A stretch of DNA of 64,000 nt from assembly GCF_900142435.1 (NCBI RefSeq), contig NZ_LT670846.1:374750-438749 (forward strand). Direction: 5' to 3'. Both the position numbers and the translations under genes were made by a program. Each line of letters opens with the position of its first letter. Within the stretch, counting starts at the first letter, position 1. A model generated the notes under the pieces. The model was not told where the DNA came from. It did not search any database and was given only the letters and a program-made list of their open reading frames with translations. Origin of the DNA: Thermocrinis minervae (GTDB lineage: Bacteria; Aquificota; Aquificia; Aquificales; Aquificaceae). Shown piece by piece: positions 52,698 to 63,584 of this stretch.

Positions 52698-53064
52698 GAA
52701 GATCTTTGTTGTTGACTGGCACTATAAACTTGTATCTGTTCTCTTAGCAACAGTCGTGTGGTTTTTTGTAAGTTACGGTGTGAGGACTCCTCTGTACGTA
52801 GAGAAAGAAATCCAGATAGTGCATCAAGATGCCAATTATACCTACAAGCTAAGCAAGAAAAAAGCGAGGGTAAAGCTTTTTGTGCTGGAAATAACAAACA
52901 TTGAAGAAGTTGTGGAAGATGTTAAGGTCTATGTGGACGTAAAGGGCCTCTCAGAAGGTGAGTATATGCTTAAAGTAAATGCGGAAAGTCCAAATCCCTT
53001 CTTAGCCATACCCACAGAGGTGGAACCTAGTTCAGTGAGGGTATATGTAAAGAGGCGGGGCTAG
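52690..53064 (+). CDS. cdaR: CdaR-like protein with one YbbR domain
   Basis: A 124-residue membrane-anchored regulator of CdaA. One N-terminal helix (KLVSVLLATVVWFFVSYGV) is followed by a single YbbR repeat with the IEEVVEDVKVYVDVKGLSEG and EVEPSSVRVYVK features. B. subtilis CdaR has four YbbR repeats, so this is a minimal version. Overlap with cdaA argues for a joint role; glmM, often third in such units, is not here. Confidence 0.85.
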   Translation: MLKKIFVVDWHYKLVSVLLATVVWFFVSYGVRTPLYVEKEIQIVHQDANYTYKLSKKKARVKLFVLEITNIEEVVEDVKVYVDVKGLSEGEYMLKVNAESPNPFLAIPTEVEPSSVRVYVKRRG

Positions 53065-53070
53065 AGCCCC
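53057..53070. terminator. Palindromic hairpin between convergent cdaR and iscA
   Basis: GGGGCT-ag-AGCCCC is a perfect 14-base inverted repeat covering the cdaR stop and ending 3 bases before the iscA stop. It could act as a bidirectional transcription barrier, but neither side has a good U tract. Confidence 0.35.
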
Positions 53071-53073
53071 AGA

Positions 53074-53418
53074 TCATCCGCAAGAGAAGGAGTTTCCGCA
53101 ACCACAGCTACCTGTAACATTGGGGTTCTTTATGGTAAAGCCACCACCCATGAAGTCTACCACGTAGTCAAGCTCTGCATTGTTCACGTAGGGCATGGAG
53201 AACTTGTCTATGGCTATCTTAAGGCCGTTGTATTCAAAGACGTAATCGCCTTCTTCTATGGTGTCATCAAAGCCCATGGCGTACTGAAAGCCAGAGCATC
53301 CACCTGGAACAACCCTTATCCTGAGTATAGGTTCTGTTATATTATTCTCTTGAGCTATCCTCAAAACTTCTTGGACAGCCTTCTCAGTTGCGAAGAAGTT
53401 CATCTCTACCTTCTGCAT
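53074..53418 (-). CDS. A-type Fe-S carrier (IscA/ErpA family)
   Basis: A 114-residue HesB/IscA fold with the three cluster cysteines Cys41 (VVPGGCSGFQYAMGF), Cys105 and Cys107 (GSCGCGNSFSCG). An additional cysteine at 113 is not typical. It passes clusters from the IscU scaffold to apoproteins. SD AGGAGGTG is present. The sulfur operon at 28 kb lacks this partner, so the system is split. Confidence 0.93.
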   Translation of the reverse strand: MQKVEMNFFATEKAVQEVLRIAQENNITEPILRIRVVPGGCSGFQYAMGFDDTIEEGDYVFEYNGLKIAIDKFSMPYVNNAELDYVVDFMGGGFTIKNPNVTGSCGCGNSFSCG

Positions 53419-53456
53419 CTTAAAGCACCTCCTGTAAAAGTATTTAGTCGCTTTTT

Positions 53457-53484
53457 ATTCTATCCAAACTTTTATGGGTGGCAA
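53457..53484 (-). promoter_or_regulatory. Promoter of the iscA-type gene
   Basis: On the minus strand TTGCCA (53484-53479), 16-base spacer and TAGAAT (53462-53457), 38 bases before the ATG, with an SD between. A conventional leadered promoter, in contrast to the leaderless class. Confidence 0.5.
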
Positions 53485-53495
53485 TGTGATTTTCC

Positions 53496-53930
53496 TCATC
53501 CTTTTAGTGCTTCCAGGACCAGGCTGTCTAATTCTGCCGCCTTTTGGAGGTTACCCGTATGCATGAAGGGGACCACTCCCAAAACTGTGCCACCAGGAAA
53601 GAGACAGTTTTCAACCTTTTGAACCTCCATCTCAAACACGTTTACAGGAAACTTTACAGACTCTATCCGTTCCTTTACCAATCTTACGCTTCCATAGCAT
53701 GCTATAGCTGTGTTGGGTGCAAAGAAGAAGAGGGATGCTTTCTGAGTCTGTATCATATTCTGAGCACTTTTAGAATTAGAGCTTAAGGCCATCCTTATAA
53801 GGTTCTGCTCTATAGGATAAAGCCATGTTATGAAGGTCTGATGCATGTCTCCTCCTGCATCCACTGTGGCCAAGACGGCTGGAAATATGGATAGCTCTCT
53901 CATAAGGTCAAAAAGCTCCTTTGGAAGCAT
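53496..53930 (-). CDS. FMN-binding split-barrel (pyridoxamine oxidase-like) protein
   Basis: A 144-residue protein starting MLPKELFDLMRELSIFPAVL. ATVDAGGDMHQTFITWL resembles the FMN-binding strand of the PNPOx-like split barrel, and SSNSKSAQNMIQTQKASLFF the phosphate-binding region. A role in flavin or F420-like redox or as a redox sensor is possible; the substrate is unknown. The ATG at 53930 is chosen for the SD AGGAGGTG; a GTG 9 bases upstream lies in that SD. It diverges from the metallo-beta-lactamase gene. Confidence 0.75.
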   Translation of the reverse strand: MLPKELFDLMRELSIFPAVLATVDAGGDMHQTFITWLYPIEQNLIRMALSSNSKSAQNMIQTQKASLFFFAPNTAIACYGSVRLVKERIESVKFPVNVFEMEVQKVENCLFPGGTVLGVVPFMHTGNLQKAAELDSLVLEALKG

Positions 53931-53970
53931 GACAAACACCTCCTAAGGGAAGGACTTTAACGCAATTTTA

Positions 53971-53996
53971 AACTTGTACTTGTTAATATACAAGTT
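53971..53996. promoter_or_regulatory. Inverted repeats in the divergent control region
   Basis: ACTTGT-taatat-ACAAGT (53978-53995) is a perfect 6-bp dyad; the outer AACTTGT (53971-53977) also pairs with ACAAGTT (53990-53996). The dyad lies midway between two divergent start codons. It looks like a dimeric regulator site; the regulator is unknown. Confidence 0.6.
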
Positions 53997-54020
53997 AAAA
54001 TATATACAAGGAGGCATAGG

Positions 54021-54779
54021 ATGCATAAGCTGCTTTATAAAGACAAAAACCATCTGGTTGCTTACTATGAAGAGCTTACTCCTGCGAGTGCTGTTCAGGC
54101 AAACCAATACCTTATAGTTCATAAGGATGAGGGCATGCTCTTAGACCCAGGAGGACACAAAGTGTTTACCAAACTCCTATCCGATGTGTCTACACTCATC
54201 CCACCATCGCATATAAGGTACGTATTCCTTTCCCATCAAGATCCTGATATAGTGGCTGCCATAAACGGGTGGCTGATGACCACGGGGGCAGAGGCACTCA
54301 TATCTAAGCTTTGGATAAGGTTCCTTCCTCACTTTGGTCTTGACTCCAAACTGGAGAACAGGGTAGTACCTATAGACGACAGGGGGACGGTTGTAACGTT
54401 GGGTGGTGACTGTAAGATTTTGATAATCCCTGCCCACTTCATGCATTCGCCTGGGAACTTCCAGGTTTACGACCCGTGTTCCAAGATACTCTTCTCTGGT
54501 GACCTGGGAGCCTCTTTGGGACAGGACTACATATTCGTTGAGGACTTTGATTCTCACATAAAGTACATGGAGCCTTTTCACAGAAGGTACATGGCAAGTA
54601 GCAAGGTACTTAAGCTTTGGGCAAAGATGGTAAGACAGCTGGACATAGAAATAATAGCACCACAGCATGGAGCTATTTTTAAAGGTAAAAAGATGGTGGA
54701 AAGATTTATAAACTGGATCGAAAACCTTCAGGTGGGTGTAGACCTAGTCTCCGAAGAAACCTACAAGATTCCCGTATAA
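54021..54779 (+). CDS. Metallo-beta-lactamase-fold diiron protein (ODP/flavodiiron N-domain-like)
   Basis: A 252-residue protein resembling the diiron metallo-beta-lactamase domain of flavodiiron proteins and [23 protein letters not shown] begins the fold; metal-site residues appear in [15 protein letters not shown] (H-x-D-x-D, with Q in the place of a second ligand), [30 protein letters not shown] and [11 protein letters not shown]. No flavodoxin domain follows. Such proteins bind O2 or NO. It is divergent from an FMN-binding protein across an inverted repeat and has a good SD. Confidence 0.83.
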   Translation: MHKLLYKDKNHLVAYYEELTPASAVQANQYLIVHKDEGMLLDPGGHKVFTKLLSDVSTLIPPSHIRYVFLSHQDPDIVAAINGWLMTTGAEALISKLWIRFLPHFGLDSKLENRVVPIDDRGTVVTLGGDCKILIIPAHFMHSPGNFQVYDPCSKILFSGDLGASLGQDYIFVEDFDSHIKYMEPFHRRYMASSKVLKLWAKMVRQLDIEIIAPQHGAIFKGKKMVERFINWIENLQVGVDLVSEETYKIPV

Positions 54780-54801
54780 TATACCTTTTGGAGGTTTTAT
54801 C

Positions 54802-55329
54802 ATGGATCTGAAGAAGATACCACCAGGCAAAAACCCACCAGAGGATGTGTACGTGGTTGTAGAGATACCTAAGGATAGCTCCATAAAATACGAGGTGGAC
54901 AAGGAATCTGGAGCTGTATTTGTAGACAGGTTTCTGTTTACCGCCATGCATTACCCGTTCAACTATGGGTTTATACCTCAGACCCTGGCGGACGATGGAG
55001 ACCCTGTAGACGTTTTAGTGATCTCAAGCAGTCCTGTGTTCCCTGGCTCTGTGATGAGATGTAGGCCTATTGGGGCACTCATAATGAGGGACGAAGAAGG
55101 AGAGGATACAAAGCTTATAGCCGTCCCACATTCTAAACTAGACCCTACATACGACAACATTAGATCTGTTGAAGACCTTCCGAAACCTATTCTTGACAAG
55201 ATAAAACACTTCTTTGAACACTACAAAGAGCTAGAGCCTGGTAAATGGGTGAAAGTAGAGGACTTTAAGGGTCCTGAGTTTGCCCACGAAGAGATAAAAA
55301 AGGGCATAGAAAACTACAAAAAGGCATAG
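54802..55329 (+). CDS. ppa: Inorganic pyrophosphatase (family I)
   Basis: Hydrolyses PPi to drive biosynthesis. The 175-residue sequence has the N-terminal [40 protein letters not shown] with DVLV (metal aspartates), [29 protein letters not shown] and [15 protein letters not shown]. It has a strong SD (TTGGAGG) and is followed immediately by kdsD. Confidence 0.96.
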   Translation: MDLKKIPPGKNPPEDVYVVVEIPKDSSIKYEVDKESGAVFVDRFLFTAMHYPFNYGFIPQTLADDGDPVDVLVISSSPVFPGSVMRCRPIGALIMRDEEGEDTKLIAVPHSKLDPTYDNIRSVEDLPKPILDKIKHFFEHYKELEPGKWVKVEDFKGPEFAHEEIKKGIENYKKA

Positions 55330-56292
55330 ATGCAAGAGGTAATAGACTGGGCTCGCCAGGTTTTTGACATAGAGATAGAACAGGTAAAAAGACTGAGGGA
55401 TTCTCTGGACGAGAACTTTGTAAAAGCTGTAGAGATAATATACAACTGCCAGGGTAAGGTAATACTCACGGGTGTGGGAAAGTCTGGACACATAGCCAGT
55501 AAGATAGCCAGTACCCTGTCAAGTACTGGCACGCCGGCCCACTTTTTACACCCTGCTGAAGCTCTCCACGGGGACCTGGGAGTTATAGACAGCAAGGACG
55601 TGGTTCTTGCTATATCTAACAGCGGACAGTCCCAGGAGGTCCTAAGCCTTATACCTTATGTAAAGCTCATGGGTGTACCCCTAATATCCATCACCAACAA
55701 TCCAGAGTCTGAGCTTGCAAGAAGGTCGGACGTGCACATACACCTAATGGTGGAAAGAGAGGCATGCCCTTTAAACTTGGCACCTACCAGCTCAACTACC
55801 GCTGCCTTGGTCCTGGGTGATGCTATCGCTATGGTACTTTTAAGGCTGAGGGGATTTACCGAAAGAGACTTTGCCCTAAGGCATCCCGCAGGAAGTTTGG
55901 GGAGGAAGCTTAGACAGGTAAGGGAGATATACCATACGGGAGAGGAAGTCCCAGTGGTTCAAGAGGATACGCCCATGCCACAGGTGATAATAGAGATGAC
56001 CAGCAAAGGATTTGGTGCCACCGCTGTGGTAGACAAAGAAGGAAAGCTGGTGGGCATCATCACAGACGGAGACCTAAGGAGGTTCATAAACAGGGGAGGA
56101 GATCTAAACAAGAGTCTTGCCAAAGATGTGATGACGAGAAATCCAAAGGTTATAAAAGAAGACAGATTAGTAGCGGAGGCCTTAAGGCTCATGGAAGATC
56201 ATAAGATTACTGTTCTGTTAGTCCCTGATGAGGAAGGAAGGATAAAGGGTATAATACACATGCATGACATCCTGAGGTCTGGCCTTATATGA
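55330..56292 (+). CDS. kdsD: D-arabinose-5-phosphate isomerase (KdsD/KpsF)
   Basis: Converts ribulose-5-phosphate to arabinose-5-phosphate for Kdo, an LPS core sugar. The 320 residues have a SIS domain ([50 protein letters not shown]) and two CBS motifs ([20 protein letters not shown] and [20 protein letters not shown]). The ATG directly abuts the ppa stop codon. It overlaps dxr by 4 bases. Confidence 0.94.
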   Translation: MQEVIDWARQVFDIEIEQVKRLRDSLDENFVKAVEIIYNCQGKVILTGVGKSGHIASKIASTLSSTGTPAHFLHPAEALHGDLGVIDSKDVVLAISNSGQSQEVLSLIPYVKLMGVPLISITNNPESELARRSDVHIHLMVEREACPLNLAPTSSTTAALVLGDAIAMVLLRLRGFTERDFALRHPAGSLGRKLRQVREIYHTGEEVPVVQEDTPMPQVIIEMTSKGFGATAVVDKEGKLVGIITDGDLRRFINRGGDLNKSLAKDVMTRNPKVIKEDRLVAEALRLMEDHKITVLLVPDEEGRIKGIIHMHDILRSGLI

Positions 56293-57422
56293 AGAGGTTT
56301 TCCATCCTTGGCTCTACAGGTTCCGTAGGAACCCAAACCCTTGACATAATAAGGGAGTACAGACAAGAGTTTGAGCTCATAGGCCTTGTAGCCAGAAGGT
56401 CTTCGGAAAAACTCCTAAAACAGGCTATAGAGTTCAGGCCCAAGTATGTGGTTTCTTACGAAAAGCCTACAGAAGAATGGCTTAATGCCCTTCCAGAGGG
56501 CACGCTCTACCTGCATGGCGAAGAAGGTCTTATGGCTGTCTTGGAAGAGTCCCAGGAGATACTCAACGCCATATCCGGAGTGGATGGTATACTACCCACC
56601 TACCATATACTTACCATGGGTAAAAAGCTTCTTGCCAGCAACAAAGAGTCTGTAGTGTGCCTTCCTGATCTTATAAGAAAAAACAGGGAAAAAGTGGTGC
56701 CCGTGGACAGTGAACACAACGCTCTCTTTCAGCTTTTGCAGATGGTGAGAAAAGAACACATAAAGAAGGTTTACCTTACTGCTTCGGGTGGACCCTTTAA
56801 GGACCTTCCTGTAGAAGACCTTGAAAAGGTGACGGTGGAAGAGACTCTAAGACATCCAAGGTGGAAGATGGGCTCTAAGATAACGGTAGATTCGGCCACC
56901 CTCATGAACAAGGGGATAGAGGTTTTGGAAGCTATGACGCTTTTTGATTTAGACCTTGACCACATAAGGGTGGTAATACATCCACAGAGCTACGTACATG
57001 GAGCTTTACAGCTCATAGACGGTAGCTTTATATTCCACGTTTCTGATACAGACATGCGCATACCTGTACTGCATGCCCTCTTCTATCCTGAGAGGAAACC
57101 CTTTCCTTTTGAAGGGAAGGAAATAATTGATCTCTCGAACATAACCTTTGAAGAGGTAGACAGGAAGAAGTTTCCAGCCTTGGATCTGTGCAAATGGGTG
57201 GCTCAGATGGGCGGAGTCTATGTCCCTGTACTCATAGGTGCGGATGAGGCAGCTGTGGAGCTTTTTCTCAAAGGTAGGATAAAGTTTACACAGATACATC
57301 TGGTAGTTGAAGAGGTGTTGAGCTCTGTAACCTTTAAAGATCCAGAGAACATAGAGGATCTGCTTAAAGTTATAGATTGGGCTTACCATAAGGGGTTGGC
57401 TGTGGGGGAAAAGCTGGCATGA
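56289..57422 (+). CDS. dxr: 1-deoxy-D-xylulose 5-phosphate reductoisomerase
   Basis: Second step of the MEP isoprenoid pathway. The 377-residue enzyme shows NADPH motif [27 protein letters not shown], metal-binding [43 protein letters not shown] and [16 protein letters not shown]. It supplies precursors for the polyprenyl synthase encoded by uppS. Confidence 0.97.
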   Translation: MKRFSILGSTGSVGTQTLDIIREYRQEFELIGLVARRSSEKLLKQAIEFRPKYVVSYEKPTEEWLNALPEGTLYLHGEEGLMAVLEESQEILNAISGVDGILPTYHILTMGKKLLASNKESVVCLPDLIRKNREKVVPVDSEHNALFQLLQMVRKEHIKKVYLTASGGPFKDLPVEDLEKVTVEETLRHPRWKMGSKITVDSATLMNKGIEVLEAMTLFDLDLDHIRVVIHPQSYVHGALQLIDGSFIFHVSDTDMRIPVLHALFYPERKPFPFEGKEIIDLSNITFEEVDRKKFPALDLCKWVAQMGGVYVPVLIGADEAAVELFLKGRIKFTQIHLVVEEVLSSVTFKDPENIEDLLKVIDWAYHKGLAVGEKLA

Positions 57423-58066
57423 ACCTGGGAGTGTTGGTTTCAGGAAGAGGTTCCAACCTTCAAGCCATCATAGACGCTATAGAGTCAGGTAAGCTCCAAG
57501 ACAGGATAAGCATAGTAATATCCAACAGAGAAAAAGCTTACGCTATAGAAAGATGTAAGAAGCACTCTATACCTTACGTAGTCATAAAGAGGAAGGACTT
57601 TCCCTCTAGAGAAGAGTTTGAAAGGGCTATGGTGGATATCCTCAAAGAAAGGGGTGTGGAGCTTGTAGTACTTGCTGGTTTTATGAGCATACTTACTAAG
57701 ACTTTCCTATCTGCCTTTCCCATGAAGGTCATAAACATACACCCTTCCCTCATTCCTGCTTTTCAAGGGCTCAACGCGCAGAAGCAGGCTTTAGAGTATG
57801 GAGCAAAAATAACGGGTTGTACAGTGCACTTTGTCACGGAAGAGTTGGACAACGGGCCTGTGATAGTCCAGGCGTGCGTACCTGTACTGGATACCGATAC
57901 GGAAGAGAGCCTTTCCGAGAGGATACTCTCCTACGAGCATCGCATACTCCCACAGGCAATAAAGTGGATATCCCAGGGTAGGGTAAAGGTGGAAGGTAGG
58001 ATAGTCAAAGTGGAGGGTGCCAAGTACGGTACTCTTCCAGTTAATCCTTCCTTAGAAGATTTCTAG
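57419..58066 (+). CDS. purN: Phosphoribosylglycinamide formyltransferase
   Basis: N10-formyl-THF-dependent step of purine synthesis. The 215 residues show [31 protein letters not shown], the catalytic Asn-His region [20 protein letters not shown] and [19 protein letters not shown] with the catalytic Asp. The usual AFPG is AFQG here. It overlaps dxr by 4 bases. Confidence 0.95.
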   Translation: MNLGVLVSGRGSNLQAIIDAIESGKLQDRISIVISNREKAYAIERCKKHSIPYVVIKRKDFPSREEFERAMVDILKERGVELVVLAGFMSILTKTFLSAFPMKVINIHPSLIPAFQGLNAQKQALEYGAKITGCTVHFVTEELDNGPVIVQACVPVLDTDTEESLSERILSYEHRILPQAIKWISQGRVKVEGRIVKVEGAKYGTLPVNPSLEDF

Positions 58067-58112
58067 CTTTTATAATAGTTTTAGCGTTACTTTTTTGAAA
58101 GGAGGGAATAGT

Positions 58113-58505
58113 ATGTGGAGGTTTCTAAGAAATAGGCTGTTGGTGTTTTCTATACTTGGATGGTTCACCTTCTTCGTTGGCTCACCTGCCATGGCTGGGT
58201 TGGTAGAGTCAAAAGCTCCTGACCAAATTAGCAACTACAACAGGGATGAAGACATAAACAAGATAAGAAGGGCTCTTGAAAACAAGCTCGTACAGGAGAA
58301 GCTAAAAGCCTACGGCCTTACAAAGGAAGAGGTAGAGAAGAAGCTTTCTGAAATGAACGACGAGCAGATACGTATGCTTGCCAGTGCATCGGACAAGCTC
58401 TTGGCAGGTGGAGATGGCCTTGGTGTAGTGGTAACAGTGCTTGTAATACTTATACTCCTCGTGATACTCCTTAAGCTTCTCAACAAAGAAATAATCATAA
58501 GGTGA
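58113..58505 (+). CDS. PA2779 family membrane protein
   Basis: A 130-residue exported or membrane protein with an N-terminal hydrophobic segment ending in a signal-peptidase-like PAMA site (about residue 28), a helical charged middle with RRALENKLVQEKLKAYGLTK and EEVEKKLSEMNDEQIRML, then GGDGLGVVVTVLVILILLVI as a C-terminal helix. This is the PA2779-type layout, and the next gene is a PA2778-type peptidase. The ATG at 58113 has the SD AAAGGAGGG; TATAAT is at 58071-58076. Confidence 0.8.
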   Translation: MWRFLRNRLLVFSILGWFTFFVGSPAMAGLVESKAPDQISNYNRDEDINKIRRALENKLVQEKLKAYGLTKEEVEKKLSEMNDEQIRMLASASDKLLAGGDGLGVVVTVLVILILLVILLKLLNKEIIIR

Positions 58506-58975
58506 TCCTCCTTCTCCTCCTGCCTTTCCTTTTTTCTTTTAAACTCCTTGATGTTCCTTTTGTAAAGCAAGAGAAAGACTTCTGCGGGCCCTCTGCCCTG
58601 AGCAGCGTACTGGCCTACTATGGAATACACAAAAGTCAGCAGGAGATAGCCAAGTACGTCTACATACCGGCTCTAAAGGGAGCTCTTATAACAGACCTTG
58701 AGAACTACGCCAAAAGCTTAGGCCTAAGGACAGAGCTTTTCCAGGGTAGCTTAGAAAATATAAAGGAACAGATAGACAAAGGACATCCGGTCATACTGTT
58801 GGTAGACCTGGGTAACGCCTTTGTGAGCGTACCCCACTACTTGGTGGTCATAGGTTACGATGAAAACTACTTTTATGTACATACTGGGTACAAACCAAGG
58901 GAAAAGATGAGCTACCAAGAACTTTACCGGATCTGGTCAAAGATGGGAAGGGTAGCCTTGGTGGTCTACCCATGA
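58502..58975 (+). CDS. C39-like cysteine peptidase, PA2778 family
   Basis: A 157-residue protein with a signal-like hydrophobic start ([15 protein letters not shown]). The peptidase domain has the catalytic Cys in [15 protein letters not shown], the Asn-Asp-type region VILLVDLG and the His in [20 protein letters not shown]. The domain is of the double-glycine or peptide-processing C39 fold, but no ABC exporter is attached. It starts with GTG on the stop of the PA2779-type gene, which probably anchors it or supplies a substrate. Confidence 0.83.
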   Translation: MILLLLLPFLFSFKLLDVPFVKQEKDFCGPSALSSVLAYYGIHKSQQEIAKYVYIPALKGALITDLENYAKSLGLRTELFQGSLENIKEQIDKGHPVILLVDLGNAFVSVPHYLVVIGYDENYFYVHTGYKPREKMSYQELYRIWSKMGRVALVVYP

Positions 58976-59555
58976 TCTACGTCCCCATAGGAACGGCTGG
59001 ACATGTAGACCACGGCAAGACAAGCTTGATAAAAGTCCTTACAGGCATAGACACGGATAGGCTGCCTGAGGAGAAGTCCAGGGGTATGAGTATTGACATA
59101 GGTTTTGCTTTCTTAGACTTTCCAGAGGAAGGTATAAGGGTTGAATTCATAGACGTGCCGGGTCATGAAAGCTTTATTAAGAACACCATTTCCTACTGTG
59201 GGAAAACTCTCCCCTGTTTGAGGAAACCCAATCCTTCGGCGAGCTTATGAACCTCCTCAAAGAACAGATAAGGGAGTATAAGGAGCTTTACGATTACAAG
59301 GACATCCTTAGCTACGCCGTACGAAAAGGATACGTGCACAGTCTAGGGAACTATCTGTACATAAGCGACGGATTGCTCAGGGACTATGTAAAAAGGTTAA
59401 AAGAATTAGGAGAGACCTTTAGTGTGCAGGATGCAAAAAGCGTTTTAGGGCTGAGTAGAAAGTATCTTATACCCCTCCTTGAGTACCTGGATCGTACAGG
59501 AATAATAAGAAGGGAAGGAGATGTAAGGAGGTTCGTAAAAGGCTTTATGCTATAA
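58972..59555 (+). pseudogene. selB: Remnant of selB (selenocysteine elongation factor), middle deleted and frameshifted
   Basis: The start reads [36 protein letters not shown] and [13 protein letters not shown], the G1 and G3 motifs of SelB. After that the frame runs into ISYCGKTL and a stop at 59250. In another frame, overlapping this region, the SelB C-terminus continues as [20 protein letters not shown], then SLGNYLYISDGLLRDYVKRL and the winged-helix end SRKYLIPLLEYLDRTGIIRR. The G4/G5 motifs, domains II and III and half of the winged helices (perhaps 400 of about 590 codons) are gone. Its ATG overlaps the peptidase stop. Selenocysteine decoding through this gene cannot occur. Confidence 0.88.
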
Positions 59556-59563
59556 TTGTCTAC

Positions 59564-62624
<3,061 letters not shown>

Positions 62625-63584
62625 GTGAGGTCTTTGATCTACTGGTTCATGATCACACTCCTTCTTGTCTTTGGGAGCATGTTCTACATAATCAAGAAGT
62701 ACTTTACCAAGGATGCTATAGACTTACTTCTGCATGCCAACAGAAAGTACCTTATACTCTCCCTCCTGGCCCTTGCCATGTATCATACCTTTGACAACCT
62801 CAGGCTTTTCGTACTTTCAAGGGCTGTAGGACTTAAGTACAACTTTGGCTATGGGTACGTTATATCTCTGATAAACACCTTTGGAGCTACCATAACTCCC
62901 GCCCATGTAGGTGGTGAGTTCATAAGCTTCTACACGCTAATGAGAAAAGGGGGAAAGCTACACAAAGTGATGAGTGTGGTCACCATGAAAACACTCTCGG
63001 GTCTATCCTTCTTTTTGCTGGCTCTACCCTTTGCAGGGTATTCACTCGCACAGAACCCAAAGAAGGCCGTAGAGCTTCTTTCCTTACTGGCCTTAGCCTT
63101 TTTTCTGACAGGGGTCGCATACCTTATACTCAGATACTTTCTGAAGAAAAAAAGTGAAAGCTCAAGTCTCAAGAGCAAGCTAAAGTATACTCTCAAAAGG
63201 TACGCCGTTTTTATGCGTATATACCTAAGGGATAGGAAAATAAGCCTCTTTCTTTCTGTGGTCAGCAGTGTGCTTTTGTACATCTCCTTCCTCTCAATAG
63301 GTTCCTTCCTCGTGCTTGCCTTCAACGAGGACGTATCCTTTTGGGAAGTGCTTTACACCCAGCTTGGGCTTGTTTACGCCATCTTTATGAGTCCCACTCC
63401 TGGTGGTAGTGGAGTGGGTGAGGTGGGAGCTCTTAGCGTGTTTGCATCCTTCGTGGATCCGGAGGTTCTCGGTCTTTTTGCCATACTGTGGAGATTCATA
63501 AGCCAGTACCTAAGTGCCACGTTGGGTGGACTGTTTCTCGTGCTCTTAGCCTGGAAGGATCTGATCCTGAAAAGATCTACATGA
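62625..63584 (+). CDS. LPG synthase TM-like / UPF0104 membrane protein
   Basis: A 319-residue protein with 8 or so helices (for example YWFMITLLLVFGSMFYIIKK and FLSVVSSVLLYISFLSIGSF), with TFGATITPAHVGGEFISFYT and FMSPTPGGSGVGEVGALSVF near the conserved Pro-Gly motifs of UPF0104/AglD-type flippase-like domains. It lacks the aminoacyl-transfer domain of MprF. It may move a lipid-linked substrate. GTG start directly abuts the rph stop; lpxK starts on its own stop (ATGA). Confidence 0.8.
   Translation: MRSLIYWFMITLLLVFGSMFYIIKKYFTKDAIDLLLHANRKYLILSLLALAMYHTFDNLRLFVLSRAVGLKYNFGYGYVISLINTFGATITPAHVGGEFISFYTLMRKGGKLHKVMSVVTMKTLSGLSFFLLALPFAGYSLAQNPKKAVELLSLLALAFFLTGVAYLILRYFLKKKSESSSLKSKLKYTLKRYAVFMRIYLRDRKISLFLSVVSSVLLYISFLSIGSFLVLAFNEDVSFWEVLYTQLGLVYAIFMSPTPGGSGVGEVGALSVFASFVDPEVLGLFAILWRFISQYLSATLGGLFLVLLAWKDLILKRST

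Noticed and set aside
54177..54668. 163-codon frame on the minus strand inside the metallo-beta-lactamase gene
   Set aside because: It lies entirely inside a well-supported gene, is rich in Tyr/Arg/Val without domain structure, and has no promoter or SD.
58972..59555. Programmed frameshift or two-gene split SelB
   Set aside because: A frameshift could restore the frame but not the missing G4/G5 motifs and domains II-III, so no working SelB could result.
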